A stretch of 64,000 nt of DNA from Tamarix chinensis (Eukaryota; Streptophyta; Magnoliopsida; Caryophyllales; Tamaricaceae). A program made the translations under genes and the position numbers. Each line of letters begins with the position of its first letter. Position 1 is the stretch's first letter. The DNA lies in NCBI GenBank assembly GCA_030549775.1, contig CM060175.1, forward strand, positions 4,650,564 to 4,714,563, in the 5' to 3' direction. The notes beneath the pieces were generated by a model. The model worked only from the letters and a program-made list of their open reading frames with translations. It searched no databases and had not been told where the DNA came from. Below, one piece after another: positions 49,301 to 59,791 of the stretch.

Positions 49301-49984
49301 AGTGGTGTTCCCGCATTCACATGGGTATAAAATCTAAGAGATGATTGAATAATGATGGATTAATGGCTTAAGGCCCTAAAATTATCGATTATACATTATG
49401 ACATATTAATATTTGATTGATTTATTAAGTATATGAATGTATGGATGTGACTATTACGTATACCCCTATCATTTTGTATGAATATAGTTTTGTATCATAT
49501 ATTACATTGAGGGCTTGCTTTTGAGTGTGTTTTTAAAGGGTTACTCAGTACCATAGTACTGAAGGGTTCCGTTCATGGGGCCCCTGCCTATTCAATGGGC
49601 AGTGTCCTTTGCAGGTCCTTTTTCAGGTGCTATTCAATTAGGCAACGGGAAATAGCGTAAGGATTATCCAGAATCCTTTAGGGTTCACCTCTCACTCTTT
49701 TAACTCCTATTTTTAATGTAACTTGTATTCTTGTAACCACCACCGGTGGATTTTACTCTTGTAAAGTGTTATTTATGCTACTCTGATTTAAATATGTTTG
49801 AGTTTCTTGTAAATTGTATTTTACACTTTTAGCCTTAGCACTTGGTATTGGAATGGTAGGAGTGAATCGGTATGGTACTAAGTGTGGTGATAATATCCTC
49901 ATAATTCATAGTTTATTATTTTGCTTCCGCTGATTCTTTTAAATAAAACGAAATTTTTCAGGAGTAAATTTTGGGGGTGTTACA

Positions 49985-50314
49985 GGTTGGTATCAGAGCT
50001 GGTTTGAGTAGCTCTTCCAATTTTTGACCTTTAAATCTGATACTATAAGTTGGTATCAGAGTTCGTCTCGATTGCTCTTTCAATTTTAAACTTTTTAAAC
50101 CGATACCACGAGTTGGTAATAGAGTTTGTTTTGACAACTCTTTCAAATTTTAAACGATTTTAAGTAGATACCATAACTAGTGTATGAGCTGGTTTTGACC
50201 ACTCTTATGATTTTAATCATTTTAAGCTGGTACCGTAAGTTGGTATCAAGTATTTTGAGAAACCTTTCTTCGGCTTCTATGTTTTGAACTGATACTACAA
50301 GTAAGTATCAGAGT
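49985..50314 (+). repeat. Six tandem primer-binding-site-like repeats (63-bp unit)
   Basis: Beginning at the LTR end, units of 62-64 bp each carry a TGGTATCAGAGC-like core at 49988 (perfect), 50051, 50114, 50178, 50241 and 50303. They also share 'gctctttcaattttaaac'-like wording and a 'gataccataagt' end. Copy 2 retains TGGTATCAGAG; the others have one to several changes. Only the first lies at the normal primer position. Confidence 0.85.
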
Positions 50315-50501
50315 ATTTCATGGAAATTTCTCAAGTTTAAGCGATTCTTGTAAGGTTTTTCCTCTAAATTCCTCTTGTTTTAGAAAACTGGATTGGTCCT
50401 GAGAGTTGGGAATGGGTAGATTAAGTGACCTCGGCTTAGGTCACCTAGCTTGAGAAAATAGCACATTCCCTAATGAACTTCTGTTTTATAGCTAACTTGG
50501 A

Positions 50502-51497
50502 ATGGACCAAGATGAACAGATCGACAACCTAGAGAGAGTGTTTGAAGTGCTCATGGGATTAGCCCAACGATCCCCGGTACCCCAACCTCAAACCACTTTA
50601 TCTCAGATAGGTATCGGAGAGGATTGGCTGGATAGAGTTTTGCGTCATCAACCCCTGACCTACGATGGGAAAGAAGACCCTGCAATCTTATAAAGTTGGA
50701 TACGAGATTTTGACAGAACCTTCGAGGCACTCAACTACCATAAGGAGCGAAAGATGAACATTGCAGCGTACTTCCCTCGAGGACCAGCCGACACTTGATG
50801 GAAAGACCTTTGAACCCAAGGAGGATGACCAACATCTTGGGAAGACTTCAAAACTGCCATCCGTACGCGTTTCTACATAGAAAGTCTCAAGAGGGCCAAA
50901 CTCAACGAATTCATGGAGCTAACACAGGGAAGCTTGTTGGTCCGAGAATATCATGCACGATTTACGGAGCCGTTAAGGTTTGCCCTTGGAATAGCTGCTA
51001 GCAAGGCTATAGTGGTCTTCCCGTTTGAGAAAGGACTTCACTTCAACATCCAAAGCATGATGGGCGCCGACATTATCCACGATTCGAATACGGTGTACGA
51101 GCAGGCATGTGTCACCAATGCCTTGGTCCAGGAACAAGCATCCATCCTAGGCAAGAGGAAGAAATAAGAGACCGAGATCAAAGAAAAGGGTCATCGTCCT
51201 AGTAGCAAGATTTTGCGGGTCCAGCCTTAACCTCAAACTAAAGTTCGGCATAAGAATAGTCAGAATGCTCCCAATGGCAAGGCTAGCACGAGACCGATCT
51301 GGCACTACCATTGTCGTCATTACAGAAGAGATCATCCAAGTGAGGATTGTATAGGAAAACCGGTTCAATGCCATGACTGTGGAAGACTTGGGCATAGGAG
51401 CTATGAATGCTACAACGCACCTCGTGAAGGAATCCAAATGTCATAGCAACCATCGGTTCGACAGAATCAGGGGATTGGAGCAACTTGCTCACGCTTA
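50502..51497 (+). pseudogene. Tekay-like gag with zinc knuckle
   Basis: An ATG at 50502 starts MDQDEQIDNLERVFEVLMGL. The same frame runs without any frameshift to 51497, broken only by stops (TAA at 50691, three TGA near 50797-50830, TAA near 51165, and others). It contains 'LTYDGKEDPAIL', 'FDRTFEALNYHKERKMNIAA', 'SWEDFKTAIRTRFYIESLKR' and 'REYHARFTEPLRFA', the Ty3/gypsy Gag core. A basic tail with the CCHC knuckle CHDCGRLGHRSYEC follows near 51370. Protease should come next, but the sequence changes abruptly to an Athila LTR at about 51500. Confidence 0.85.
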
Positions 51498-51504
51498 ATG
51501 TTGA

Positions 51505-51912
51505 ATGACTGTACAACTATTACATGGGTAGGCAGTGCAATATTTTTGCTCTCAACTTTCTTGCTTTGGCAGGCGATCAATGTTACACAGGTGAGCAACT
51601 GTTGCATGGCCAAGCCTTACAACACATTTCTTTGTTCTGTTGAGTTCTTTTTCTATCCTTTCAACTCCTTAAACCTTTTAATCTCTCCACCAACATGTAG
51701 GGTTGGTTTCTCTTTCTTCAATGCCTTCCATAGTTAGTCTTTGATTCAAATATATGCTCCACTTCCTTTGATTTGTGTGTCTTTGTGAAATCCATGAAAA
51801 AACAAATACCAAGAGAGCAATAATGAGAACAAGGGATTTGAACTAGGATAAATTTCAAGATTCATCCCAACGAAGTCAAGGTAAAAATATGAAAATTATT
51901 TAGTTTATCAAT
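51505..51912 (-). mobile_element. Athila LTR fragment
   Basis: The segment matches 26865-27239 in the same orientation, with shared phrases 'gctctcaactttcttgcttt', 'ttaatctctccaccaacatg' and 'ggtaaaaatatga'. On the minus strand it starts 'tgataaactaaataattttc' at 51912, corresponding to the LTR start at 27239. Only the first 400 bases of the LTR are present, joined to Tekay gag at one side and a Tekay LTR end at the other. Confidence 0.7.
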
Positions 51913-52163
51913 GTTGTTTTTTGTTGTAATTAGTTTTCCTTTGGACTTGTATGTTCTTTATTATAATCTATAATTTTTTTTTGTGTTATTGCATTTTATT
52001 TTCATTGCTTTATTTTAAGTATGACTTGTTTTGAGCCTTAACACTTGGCATAAGAAAGGTGAGAGAACTTGACATATGATAGGTGTAGCGGCAACACCTA
52101 TTATTCTTATAATTAACACTTCTGTAAAATAAAAAACTTTAAGTAGTAAATTTGGGTTGTTAC
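51913..52163 (+). mobile_element. Tekay-like LTR 3' end fragment
   Basis: 'gagccttaacacttggcata' and the end 'gtaaatttgggttgttaca' correspond to 'agccttagcacttggtattg' and 'gtaaattttgggggtgttaca' just before 49984. This may be the tail of the 3' LTR of the element at 43257, with most of pol and the LTR deleted. No primer site follows. Confidence 0.55.
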
Positions 52164-54382
52164 AATAATCAACACATAGAAATACCAAAAATATCATAGG
52201 AGAATTGTCAACTAGTTCCACAAATAAGTTTATTGGTTTGAGAACAACAACAACTCCTCAAGAAAAAATAGACAAACTAGTTGACTTATTTAGGGGCAAC
52301 AAGTTGATAGGTCAAGCAATGGACTGGTTAATCCCTTAATCAATTGATTGGTATAAGGTTGAAACAAAGAAAAAACTGAGTTAAGTTGTTTTTCCATATA
52401 CCAATTGGCTAGTTTCTTTAACAAAGCAAGTTTATATTGTGATTAACTCCATAATAATTCCTAAATCAATCATGATTTGTTTACATACTTTTAAATATAA
52501 AACTCATAAAAAAATCATGCCACTTATTCATAAATGATGCTTAGAAAATTATATTAACCATCATGCTCCAAAATATCTGAAACTTACTAATGTAACGAAA
52601 TGGCCCCAACATGCTAGCATGCTTCCAATGTGTCATTTATCTCATCAAAATAGGATTCATAATCTCATGCTAGAGCATACAATACTTAAAAACACATAAT
52701 CATGTTTCATGTTCGAATTTGCAAAGAAACATACATAGGTAAATGAATAACACAATATCAAACAAATTAGCCAACCATATAGTAAAGTAAGCTTGATTCT
52801 TCTTTAAAAAAACCAATATTATAGAAAAGAAGACTTAACTTTATGAAACTCTACCAAGATTTATTTTTTTATTAGGTAAAATCAAGGGAGCTAAAATCAA
52901 TAAAAGACCTTTAAATTTAATTAAAGACATGAAAACTTTGAAGAAGAGAAAGAAGGCCAAAATCCTTAACCTTACCCAACGTTTGAGAATACTAAGATGA
53001 TAAGCTTAATATTATATAACCCTTTCAATACCTTGATCCTTCTTTATTTGAGGAAAACAAAATAAAGGAGTTAAAATAAGGATTAGGAAGAAGGAATGAT
53101 GGAGAAGGATCGGCTGTAAGGAGGAATTCAGGGCATAACTTAAAGTTCCACTACTTAGAAAAATCTAAAATAAAGAAAATAAGGGAAACCAAGGAGAGTT
53201 GAATGTCCTAAGGAAAAAAAATGGTTAGAATAAAGGACATAGAAGCCTTGTTGGTAAACAAAAGGTATGAGAAAGAGGGAGGTGGAGTGTAGCCTAAATG
53301 TTGAGTAAGAGGCATGAGTGTAAAGAATTTGGTATGATGAGAGTGAGGGACATATGGAAATTTTTTTGGCCATAATAGACCAAGGACAAGTAGCAGCATC
53401 ATAATTAGGTATATAAACAAAGGTTTGAGGTAGAGGAGGGAGAGAGAGGGAAGAATAGTAAGAGGGTAGGTGAGGAAAATACCTAAAAAATATTTTTAAA
53501 ATAATTTTAGCTAAATAAAATCATATAATTATCTAAATAATATGAAAATAATCCTAAAATACAAAAACATACGTATTAGCACAAAGTAACACTAATTAGA
53601 AGTTGTTATAAAAATCTGGGGAAAATCGGATTAAAATAAAAAATTTCCAAATTGCTTCAACAAAATTAGTAGACTGGTTGTGAAATACTAGTTAACTAGT
53701 TTCACTAGTTGACTATTTTTCTTCTATCAATTGATTAGTTTTTCCAGGGTGATCACCTAGTTTCCAAGACAAACTAATTGATGGGTTTAGGGTGAATAGT
53801 CAAATATTTTACATGAAACTCACATATTTACCCATTTTTCATGCACTTTCCAAAATCAACATCATTTTATTTTATATTAACAAAATTTAAATGCTTTTTG
53901 AAATAGTTTAAGACAGTAAATTACAATCCACAATTGATTTTGTAGTCTAATTTTTTTCTTTATGCTTACATAGAATGCATCTTTCATTATTTGGTAGAAT
54001 CTCAAACTAAAACACATAGGTGAATTTTTAAGTTAAATTAGCTTAAAAAAAATGTGAAGCTCAACCTTTTGAATTAATGAGGGAAATAGAAAAATGAAAC
54101 AAAATATGGAAGTGTAGACTTAATTGATTCCTTTGAGCTTAAAGGGATGATCCATTTTTAACTTCAAAAGATAAATGACTGTTGAGAAAATATTAAATTG
54201 GTCAACACCACTCTTTTATTAGAAAATTATTAGATAAAAGTAGAATTTGAATTTGGGGCTTCAAAAGGCTCTAGGCTAATATATAACTCCCCCCTCATTT
54301 TCACTATTAAAACATTTTATTTTAAAACATTGTAGAAGTGAAAAAAAAAAACTAAACAGGCCCAGAAAACTGGGGTGTTACT
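52164..54382 (-). mobile_element. Probable minus-strand Tekay-like LTR
   Basis: On the minus strand 'gtaacaccccagttttctgg' begins at about 54381, the usual TGTAACACCCC start with its first bases changed. A purine-rich plus strand at 53160-53460 (pyrimidine-rich on minus) and a TATA-like 'tatatacctaatta' (plus strand near 53408-53416) fit an LTR. Phrases such as 'actagttgac' and 'tcaattgatt' recur at 52190-52350 and 53640-53790. No end or coding was found, so the call is tentative. Confidence 0.4.
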
Positions 54383-55124
54383 GCTTAACCTAGCATAGGA
54401 TAGGCATTTGCTACCCATCCCATATTAGATATACGAATGAGAAACTAAAGTAACTAAAACAAGAGTAAAGTGTGTGAGAAATATGATATATAAGTACCAA
54501 AGGCAAATGTTTAAAAAATAAGACCTCAATAGATTCCAAATTATTCAAATACATGAGAGAGAGTAAACTAAAAGTAAAGAGATACAATAGGCATAAAATG
54601 AGAAAGGGGAAAAATCCCCAAATCTAGTCCACTAAGGATCAAATAATAGTTTTTGAATGTCTACACTCTCACACCCCCAAGCCCAAGACAAGGTAGTCCC
54701 ACTATCGGTCATCCTCAAAAACTTGCTCGTGGTCTTCTCATCTTAGGATTGAGCAAGTGATAGAAGAAATGGACATATTAGTATGCTGTATACTGATTAA
54801 GCTAAGTTAACTCCTCAATGATAGTTACAAGCATAAAGGGAAAAAAATATAAGCGGAAAGTCCTGTTAAACACCTATCATGCTCCCCCATAAAATTATAT
54901 ATATATACTCTACCATGGTCATATAACGCGCTAGGATTTCATGTGATGAAAAGATTTAGACGACTCATAAATTATCATACTTGCAAAAAAAAAACATAGA
55001 TACCAAGGATAACATGAATGAATATTAACAAGTTATTCCACCATATCCATATTCCATGTTTACATGACCCATCAGATTAATTATTTACAAGCCATTATTC
55101 TTTCCCTTTCCATTTTCCTTATCC
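54383..55124. other. Gene-free DNA, possible LTR remnant
   Basis: No gene is visible. 'ttgggcttgggggtgtgaga' on the minus strand near 54690 and 'tattccaccatatccat' phrases suggest more eroded retrotransposon DNA. A short (TA)n stretch lies at 54897-54906. Confidence 0.35.
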
Positions 55125-56481
55125 ATGTTGGTAGCATTTTTAATAAAGTTTTAAAACCTTATACTTACAAGCATACAAGACTGAGTAGAAAGGGATAAAT
55201 AGGGTATCCAACTTAAGGGAACGGTAGACTACATTAATACTAATTTATATTAAATTAATCCTATATAAAGAATAATTTGAGATGATTTGGTAAAACTGAA
55301 CTAAAGATAGAAAATAATAAAAATATTGAACTAAACAATGATATGGAATTGAACAGATAAAGATAAGAGAACTCTAAGACAGTTGAATCCACCTCTATTA
55401 ATATGATTAACAACTTAATTAGAAAGAGAATTAATTAGTTCTATTGAGCACCCTAAACTACAAGCTAAGATAAACTCACAAAGAAAGATAATTATGATTA
55501 ATTAAGTAAAATAAACCATCTAACTAAAGAATAGAATATTCAATTATTTAATCAAAAAATGTTAAATATTATTGCATACTATCATACCTTTAACTATAAG
55601 AACAAAGTATTTAAATTAAATAACCAATTAAGCCAATAAATAATTCTACAAGAAGTACTATCAACCCAAATTGAAAAACATTAATAGATCGAATAATCTT
55701 AAATTTATGCAATGATAAAACCAAAATTATTTATCAAAGAATGAAATTATTAAATCATATTAATAGGGTATTATCAAAACCCTAGAATTAAGCAATTGGC
55801 TCCTTATAGTTAGGGAAAGCATCACCGAAATACACAACAACATGATTGGAAATCTAGTTGGTGTACTCGGGTTTTTTCTACCTTCCATTGCTCATGAGTG
55901 CTTTGTTTGTCAACCACTGCTCTTCCACCATCCTCTATTCTTTTTCACGTCCTCGTCTACCTCTATTGTGTTGTTACCTCCTCTTCTTATACTTGTTTCT
56001 ATCTTATTGCCCAAGGGAGATCAAATTTCTTCCGCAAAATTCATGGAATAAAATTCTATCTTTGAAATTTTAAATCAATTATCATTTCCTTAGCTATGTG
56101 TAAATTGTTCTTCAACAAGAAAATTAATTCCTTCACATGCCAAGTAGTTGAATGCTATTTTAATGTATAATTCTGGGTCTATAATGTGTGGGCTTAAAGT
56201 GGTCTTGTAAATGTTGATGCTGCTTGCTTAAAATTTGTGTGAGTGTCAGTAAATAGAATTTGATCCCATTTTCTTCTTTTTTTGTGCATTATTACTACAT
56301 GCCAAGTCATTGAGGATATATTAATGGATTATTATAAATGAAGATGCTAACTACATAACACATAATACCCATTAATCTCATTACTAGCATTACAATAAAA
56401 AACTAATACCAACTAATGATATTTAGGGACTTAACAATTAGATGTAGAGGGATTAAAATATATAATATCATGCACTTATCA
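55125..56481 (-). mobile_element. Athila/Tat 3' LTR of the right-hand element
   Basis: The minus strand shows the canonical polypurine tract AGTGTGGGGGAGT (56482-56494), preceded by 'ttctcgaggaatagcaaagt'. It is followed by the LTR start TGATAAGTGCATGATATT at 56481. The end block near 55150-55230 ('gataccctatttatccc') resembles the solo LTR end at 45520-45545. Length is about 1.35 kb; the outer end is approximate. Small frames near 55842-56073 lie inside it and look like chance. Confidence 0.7.
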
Positions 56482-57929
56482 ACTCCCCCACACTTTGACT
56501 TTGCTATTCCTCGAGAAAAGAAAATATCAAAATAAAACAATATGTAACACAGGACTAACTGGCATTATACCACATCAACATCCCTTAAAGAAGAAACTAA
56601 ATTAATGAGAGCTAAATAATAGGTTAAAACAATTTTTTTAAAGAAAAAAAATAGAATCTAAACATGAAAATATTTTTCGTTAGGTTAGCAAGCTATGAAA
56701 TATGGCTTTTGTACTTAGGTAACCTTTATAATTAATGAATTTGTACCCATAAGTAATCTAGCTGCTCAAGTGCAAGTGTATTGACATTCGAATATGAGGT
56801 GTTTTAGGTGGAATGAATTATTCTTACAGTTGATTCCCTTACTTTCCCATACATAAGCACTTAGTACTCATACAATGATCATCCCTTCCATATGACATTG
56901 CACTTGCCACCCATTGGTCTTAAAGGAGTACTCGATACTTTTCCTTTTTGCTTTACTTTTTAGGCTTTTTAATTTGCTTTTCCATAATTCTTTTATTTCA
57001 AGAATTGATCATATCACTCCATTTTTATAATGGTTCAATATCTCACCTTTAGGATTACTAGTCCACTTTTGATTTTTCTTTTTTTTTTAACAAAGTCAAG
57101 TAAATCTTCAGTAACCAACAGTTGTGAAAAGTCACCAAGGAAAGTAAGAGGTACTAATTAGATAGATCAAGGTATAAAAGTCTTTCCTCCATACCCCAAA
57201 TCTAAGCCAATGAAGAAAGTGTGTTAGATTACAAATAAGCATTGTTAAGGTACATTTAATAGGTTCACATTCATAACTTTGAAAACTTCATTTTTTAAAG
57301 AAAAACAAAAATTAATAAAAACATAAATGTTAGATTAGAGCCCATCACTAAAATTTCTAACCAATAATGAGATAATGCATGATTTATCCCTACTGTATTC
57401 ACATAAGCATGTATGATAAAACTTCACAATTCCAAATAAATTTTGGCAGAATATCCTTATAAATATTACGAAACCACAATTAAATGCAGTGAGTTCCAAT
57501 CCTATAATTGACTCAAATTGCTCCTGGTAGGAAAAAAACCACAAATTCACCAAGATTTTCATAAAATTCACCCTTTTCAACATACCAGTAAACATGACAT
57601 CAAATATAGTCCATCTCTCCCCCACACTTAAACATTGCATTATTCTCAATGTAAGGGGAAGGTAAAAAAAAATTAAAGAAGGGAAGAAAGAAATATGGAA
57701 CAAAACAACCTAGCAAATGATGAGAAGATTCCAAGAACAAAAAACTTAGCACTAGCACCACTACAAACAGAACACGGACACGGTAGTTGACTTCAATCAA
57801 GTTGGTGCAGGTCTGTAACAACACAATAATAACTAGAATTGCTAATTACTAGTAAACTAAACTTTAATAAAGAAACACTAATAAAAATAGAAAATAAATG
57901 ATCCTAGGTTACCTCTCGGTATGTGTTAA
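56482..57929 (-). other. Athila/Tat 3' untranslated region
   Basis: This 1.4-kb stretch separates the LTR from integrase. A second G-rich purine tract, 'aagtgtgggggagagatgg' on the minus strand near 57635-57615, follows 'cattgagaataatgcaatg'. It resembles a duplicated or internal polypurine tract. No coding is recognised; the F-rich frames at 57335-57824 look like artefacts. Confidence 0.5.
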
Positions 57930-58785
57930 ATTTTTAAGTCTTCAGCCACAGTTAATACCTGTCCACTAATCAATATATATAGGGTCCACTAGGTTAATAG
58001 ACTCAATAAGACCCTCCTTAACATCGTTAGTCATAGCATGTTTTAGTCGTTAACCATTAAACATAAGAATACAACCATCTCGTAGGTTAGAGATCTGTAC
58101 AACACTAGACGGAAGAACCTACTGAACAATAAAGGGACCATCCCGCTTAAAACTTAATATTCTAGAGAAGAACTTGAGCTTAGAATGATAAAGCCAAACC
58201 TGCTGATTAGGTGCAAAAGATTTTCAAGAGATATTTTTATCATGAAAAGCTTTGGTTTTGGCCTTATATATCTTAGCATTCTCATAAGCATCATTACACA
58301 ATTCATCCAATTCATTTAACTGAAGGCAACAATTATAACCAACTTGTTTCATATTGAAATTGAAGGACTTAGTAGCCCAAAAAGCTCTATGTTCTAATCA
58401 ATGGGAAAATGACAAGCCTTCCCAAAAACTAGTCTATATATGTGACATTCGTATGGGAGTCTTAAAAGTAGTATGATAAGCCCAAAGTGAATCATTCAAC
58501 CATAAAGACCAATCCTTCCTATCAGGCCTTACTATTTTCTCAAGAATAAATTTGATCTCATGATTTGATACTTCTACCAAACCACTAGCCTGAGGGTGAT
58601 AAGTGTGGCTATCTTGTGTGTCACATTATACTTTTTAAGTAAATAATTAAAATAATGATGAAGAAAATGGCTACCCACATCATTAATAAGTGATCTAGGT
58701 ACACCAAATCGACAAAAATATTATCTTTAACAAAGTCCATCACTACTTTATGATCATTAATCTTAGTAACTTTAGCTTCCACTAA
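57930..58785 (-). pseudogene. Athila/Tat integrase remnant
   Basis: On the minus strand from 58785: 'VEAKVTKINDHKVVMDFVKD', '[19 protein letters not shown]' (with stops and a frame change), 'LQLNELDELCNDAYENAKIY', 'KAKTKAFHDKN', then 'VVQISNLRDGCILMFNG' near 58090-58040. This is the integrase core to C-terminus. Stops interrupt it. It is cut at 58785 by the CRM-like element, so the N-terminal part and RT should lie beyond the right edge of the window. Confidence 0.8.
58781..58785. repeat. Candidate target duplication of the right-hand CRM-like element
   Basis: ACTAA lies between the Athila/Tat integrase and the LTR end TGTGTGTGGGAGG (plus). The partner copy would be outside the window, so this is a prediction. 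Confidence 0.4.
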
Positions 58786-59791
58786 TGTGTGTGGGAGGGT
58801 GTAATCTTCAATTATGTGGATCTAATAGTTCAAATGGAGTTTGGATAAGATGATAAAGGCTCAATGATGGTGAGTATAAAGACTAAAGTTTCAAAAGTGA
58901 TGTAGATAAGATGATGGTGATTCGAATTATGGTAGAAGAGTGATGATGGCGATTCAGTAATAAGGGTTTAACAATGATGATGGTTCGAATGGAACACACT
59001 AATTAATCTATCCATTCGGTGATGGATTGATGATGATTCTTAGTGTTGAAAGTTAAGGTTTGGATGTAGGTTAAAATTTTTGTTTAAGGTTAGGGTTAGG
59101 GTTAGGGTTCGGTTTGAAAAGAGGGAATAAGGTGGTGCTTGGTTGCTATAGATAGTTTAGGGTTTCAAATGAATAGTTTAGGGTTTTGATTTTGTATACC
59201 AATTTAGGGTTAGATTTAACCACAAATTAAAGTAGGATTTTGATGGTAATTAGGGAAGGAAAATATGGATTAAGATTAATATAAAAAATAAGGATTAATC
59301 TCTAATTCACACAGATGAAGATATTAAAACTTTCAAGCCAAACCATTCACATAGATTTGATTTACTTGAGGTTGAACTGACAAAGAATTCATTCAATGTT
59401 GATCTTCAAATTTAATTCTTCATAATCATAATACATGCTATAAAATTGACATTCATAAATAATATAGCCTTTCTACCACTAGGTAAAGCATATTCCAAAA
59501 TATTCCAAGCTAAAAGATATTATGCTAACTGTATTCTCCTACTTTATTACTTAATTAATAAATTAGATAAATCACTTGATAATGCTTGAAAATATTTCCA
59601 ATATACTCCTCATGCACGTGGTTACTCCATCCTTGCATGCCATGCACATAGACATTTAATTGCTTGTTTGTTACATTTCGAGCAACGTAACCATCCGTTA
59701 ATCCTCAAATTTATGGGAGACACTTTTTAAATGAAGAACAATTGATTCTATAATTATGAAAGCCAATTCTTGAGTGTTTGCTCCTGCATCA
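58786..59791 (-). mobile_element. 3' LTR of the right-hand CRM-like element
   Basis: On the minus strand it begins TGATGCAGGAGCAAACACTC at 59791, like TGATGTAGAAGCATCTC of the copy at 34894. It ends CCTCCCACACACA at 58786. Length is about 1.0 kb. It includes 'gggttagggttagggttagg' near 59092-59112 and repeated 'gatgatggtgattcgaa' phrases near 58910-59040. The first 32 codons are open and continue the pol frame. Confidence 0.75.

Larger units (their letters stand above)
43257..49984 (+). mobile_element. Tekay-like LTR with nested insertion
   Basis: It starts TGTAATCCTCTACAATTTT and ends GGGGGTGTTACA right before a perfect primer site. Without the nested Athila-type LTR (about 43933-45572) it would be about 5.1 kb, long but in line with very large Tekay-type LTRs. 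A pyrimidine-rich tract (43577-43925, resuming 45573-46450) is split by the nested LTR. Downstream lie the minisatellite (47132-48090), a repeated 'ggtccaccgg' module (49015-49300) and the gag leader. The long proline-rich frames in the tract are composition artefacts. Confidence 0.65.

Noticed and set aside
59089..59112. About four TTAGGG units, considered as interstitial telomere
   Set aside because: Too short, it lies inside an LTR, and the usual plant telomere unit is TTTAGGG. Probably chance simple sequence.
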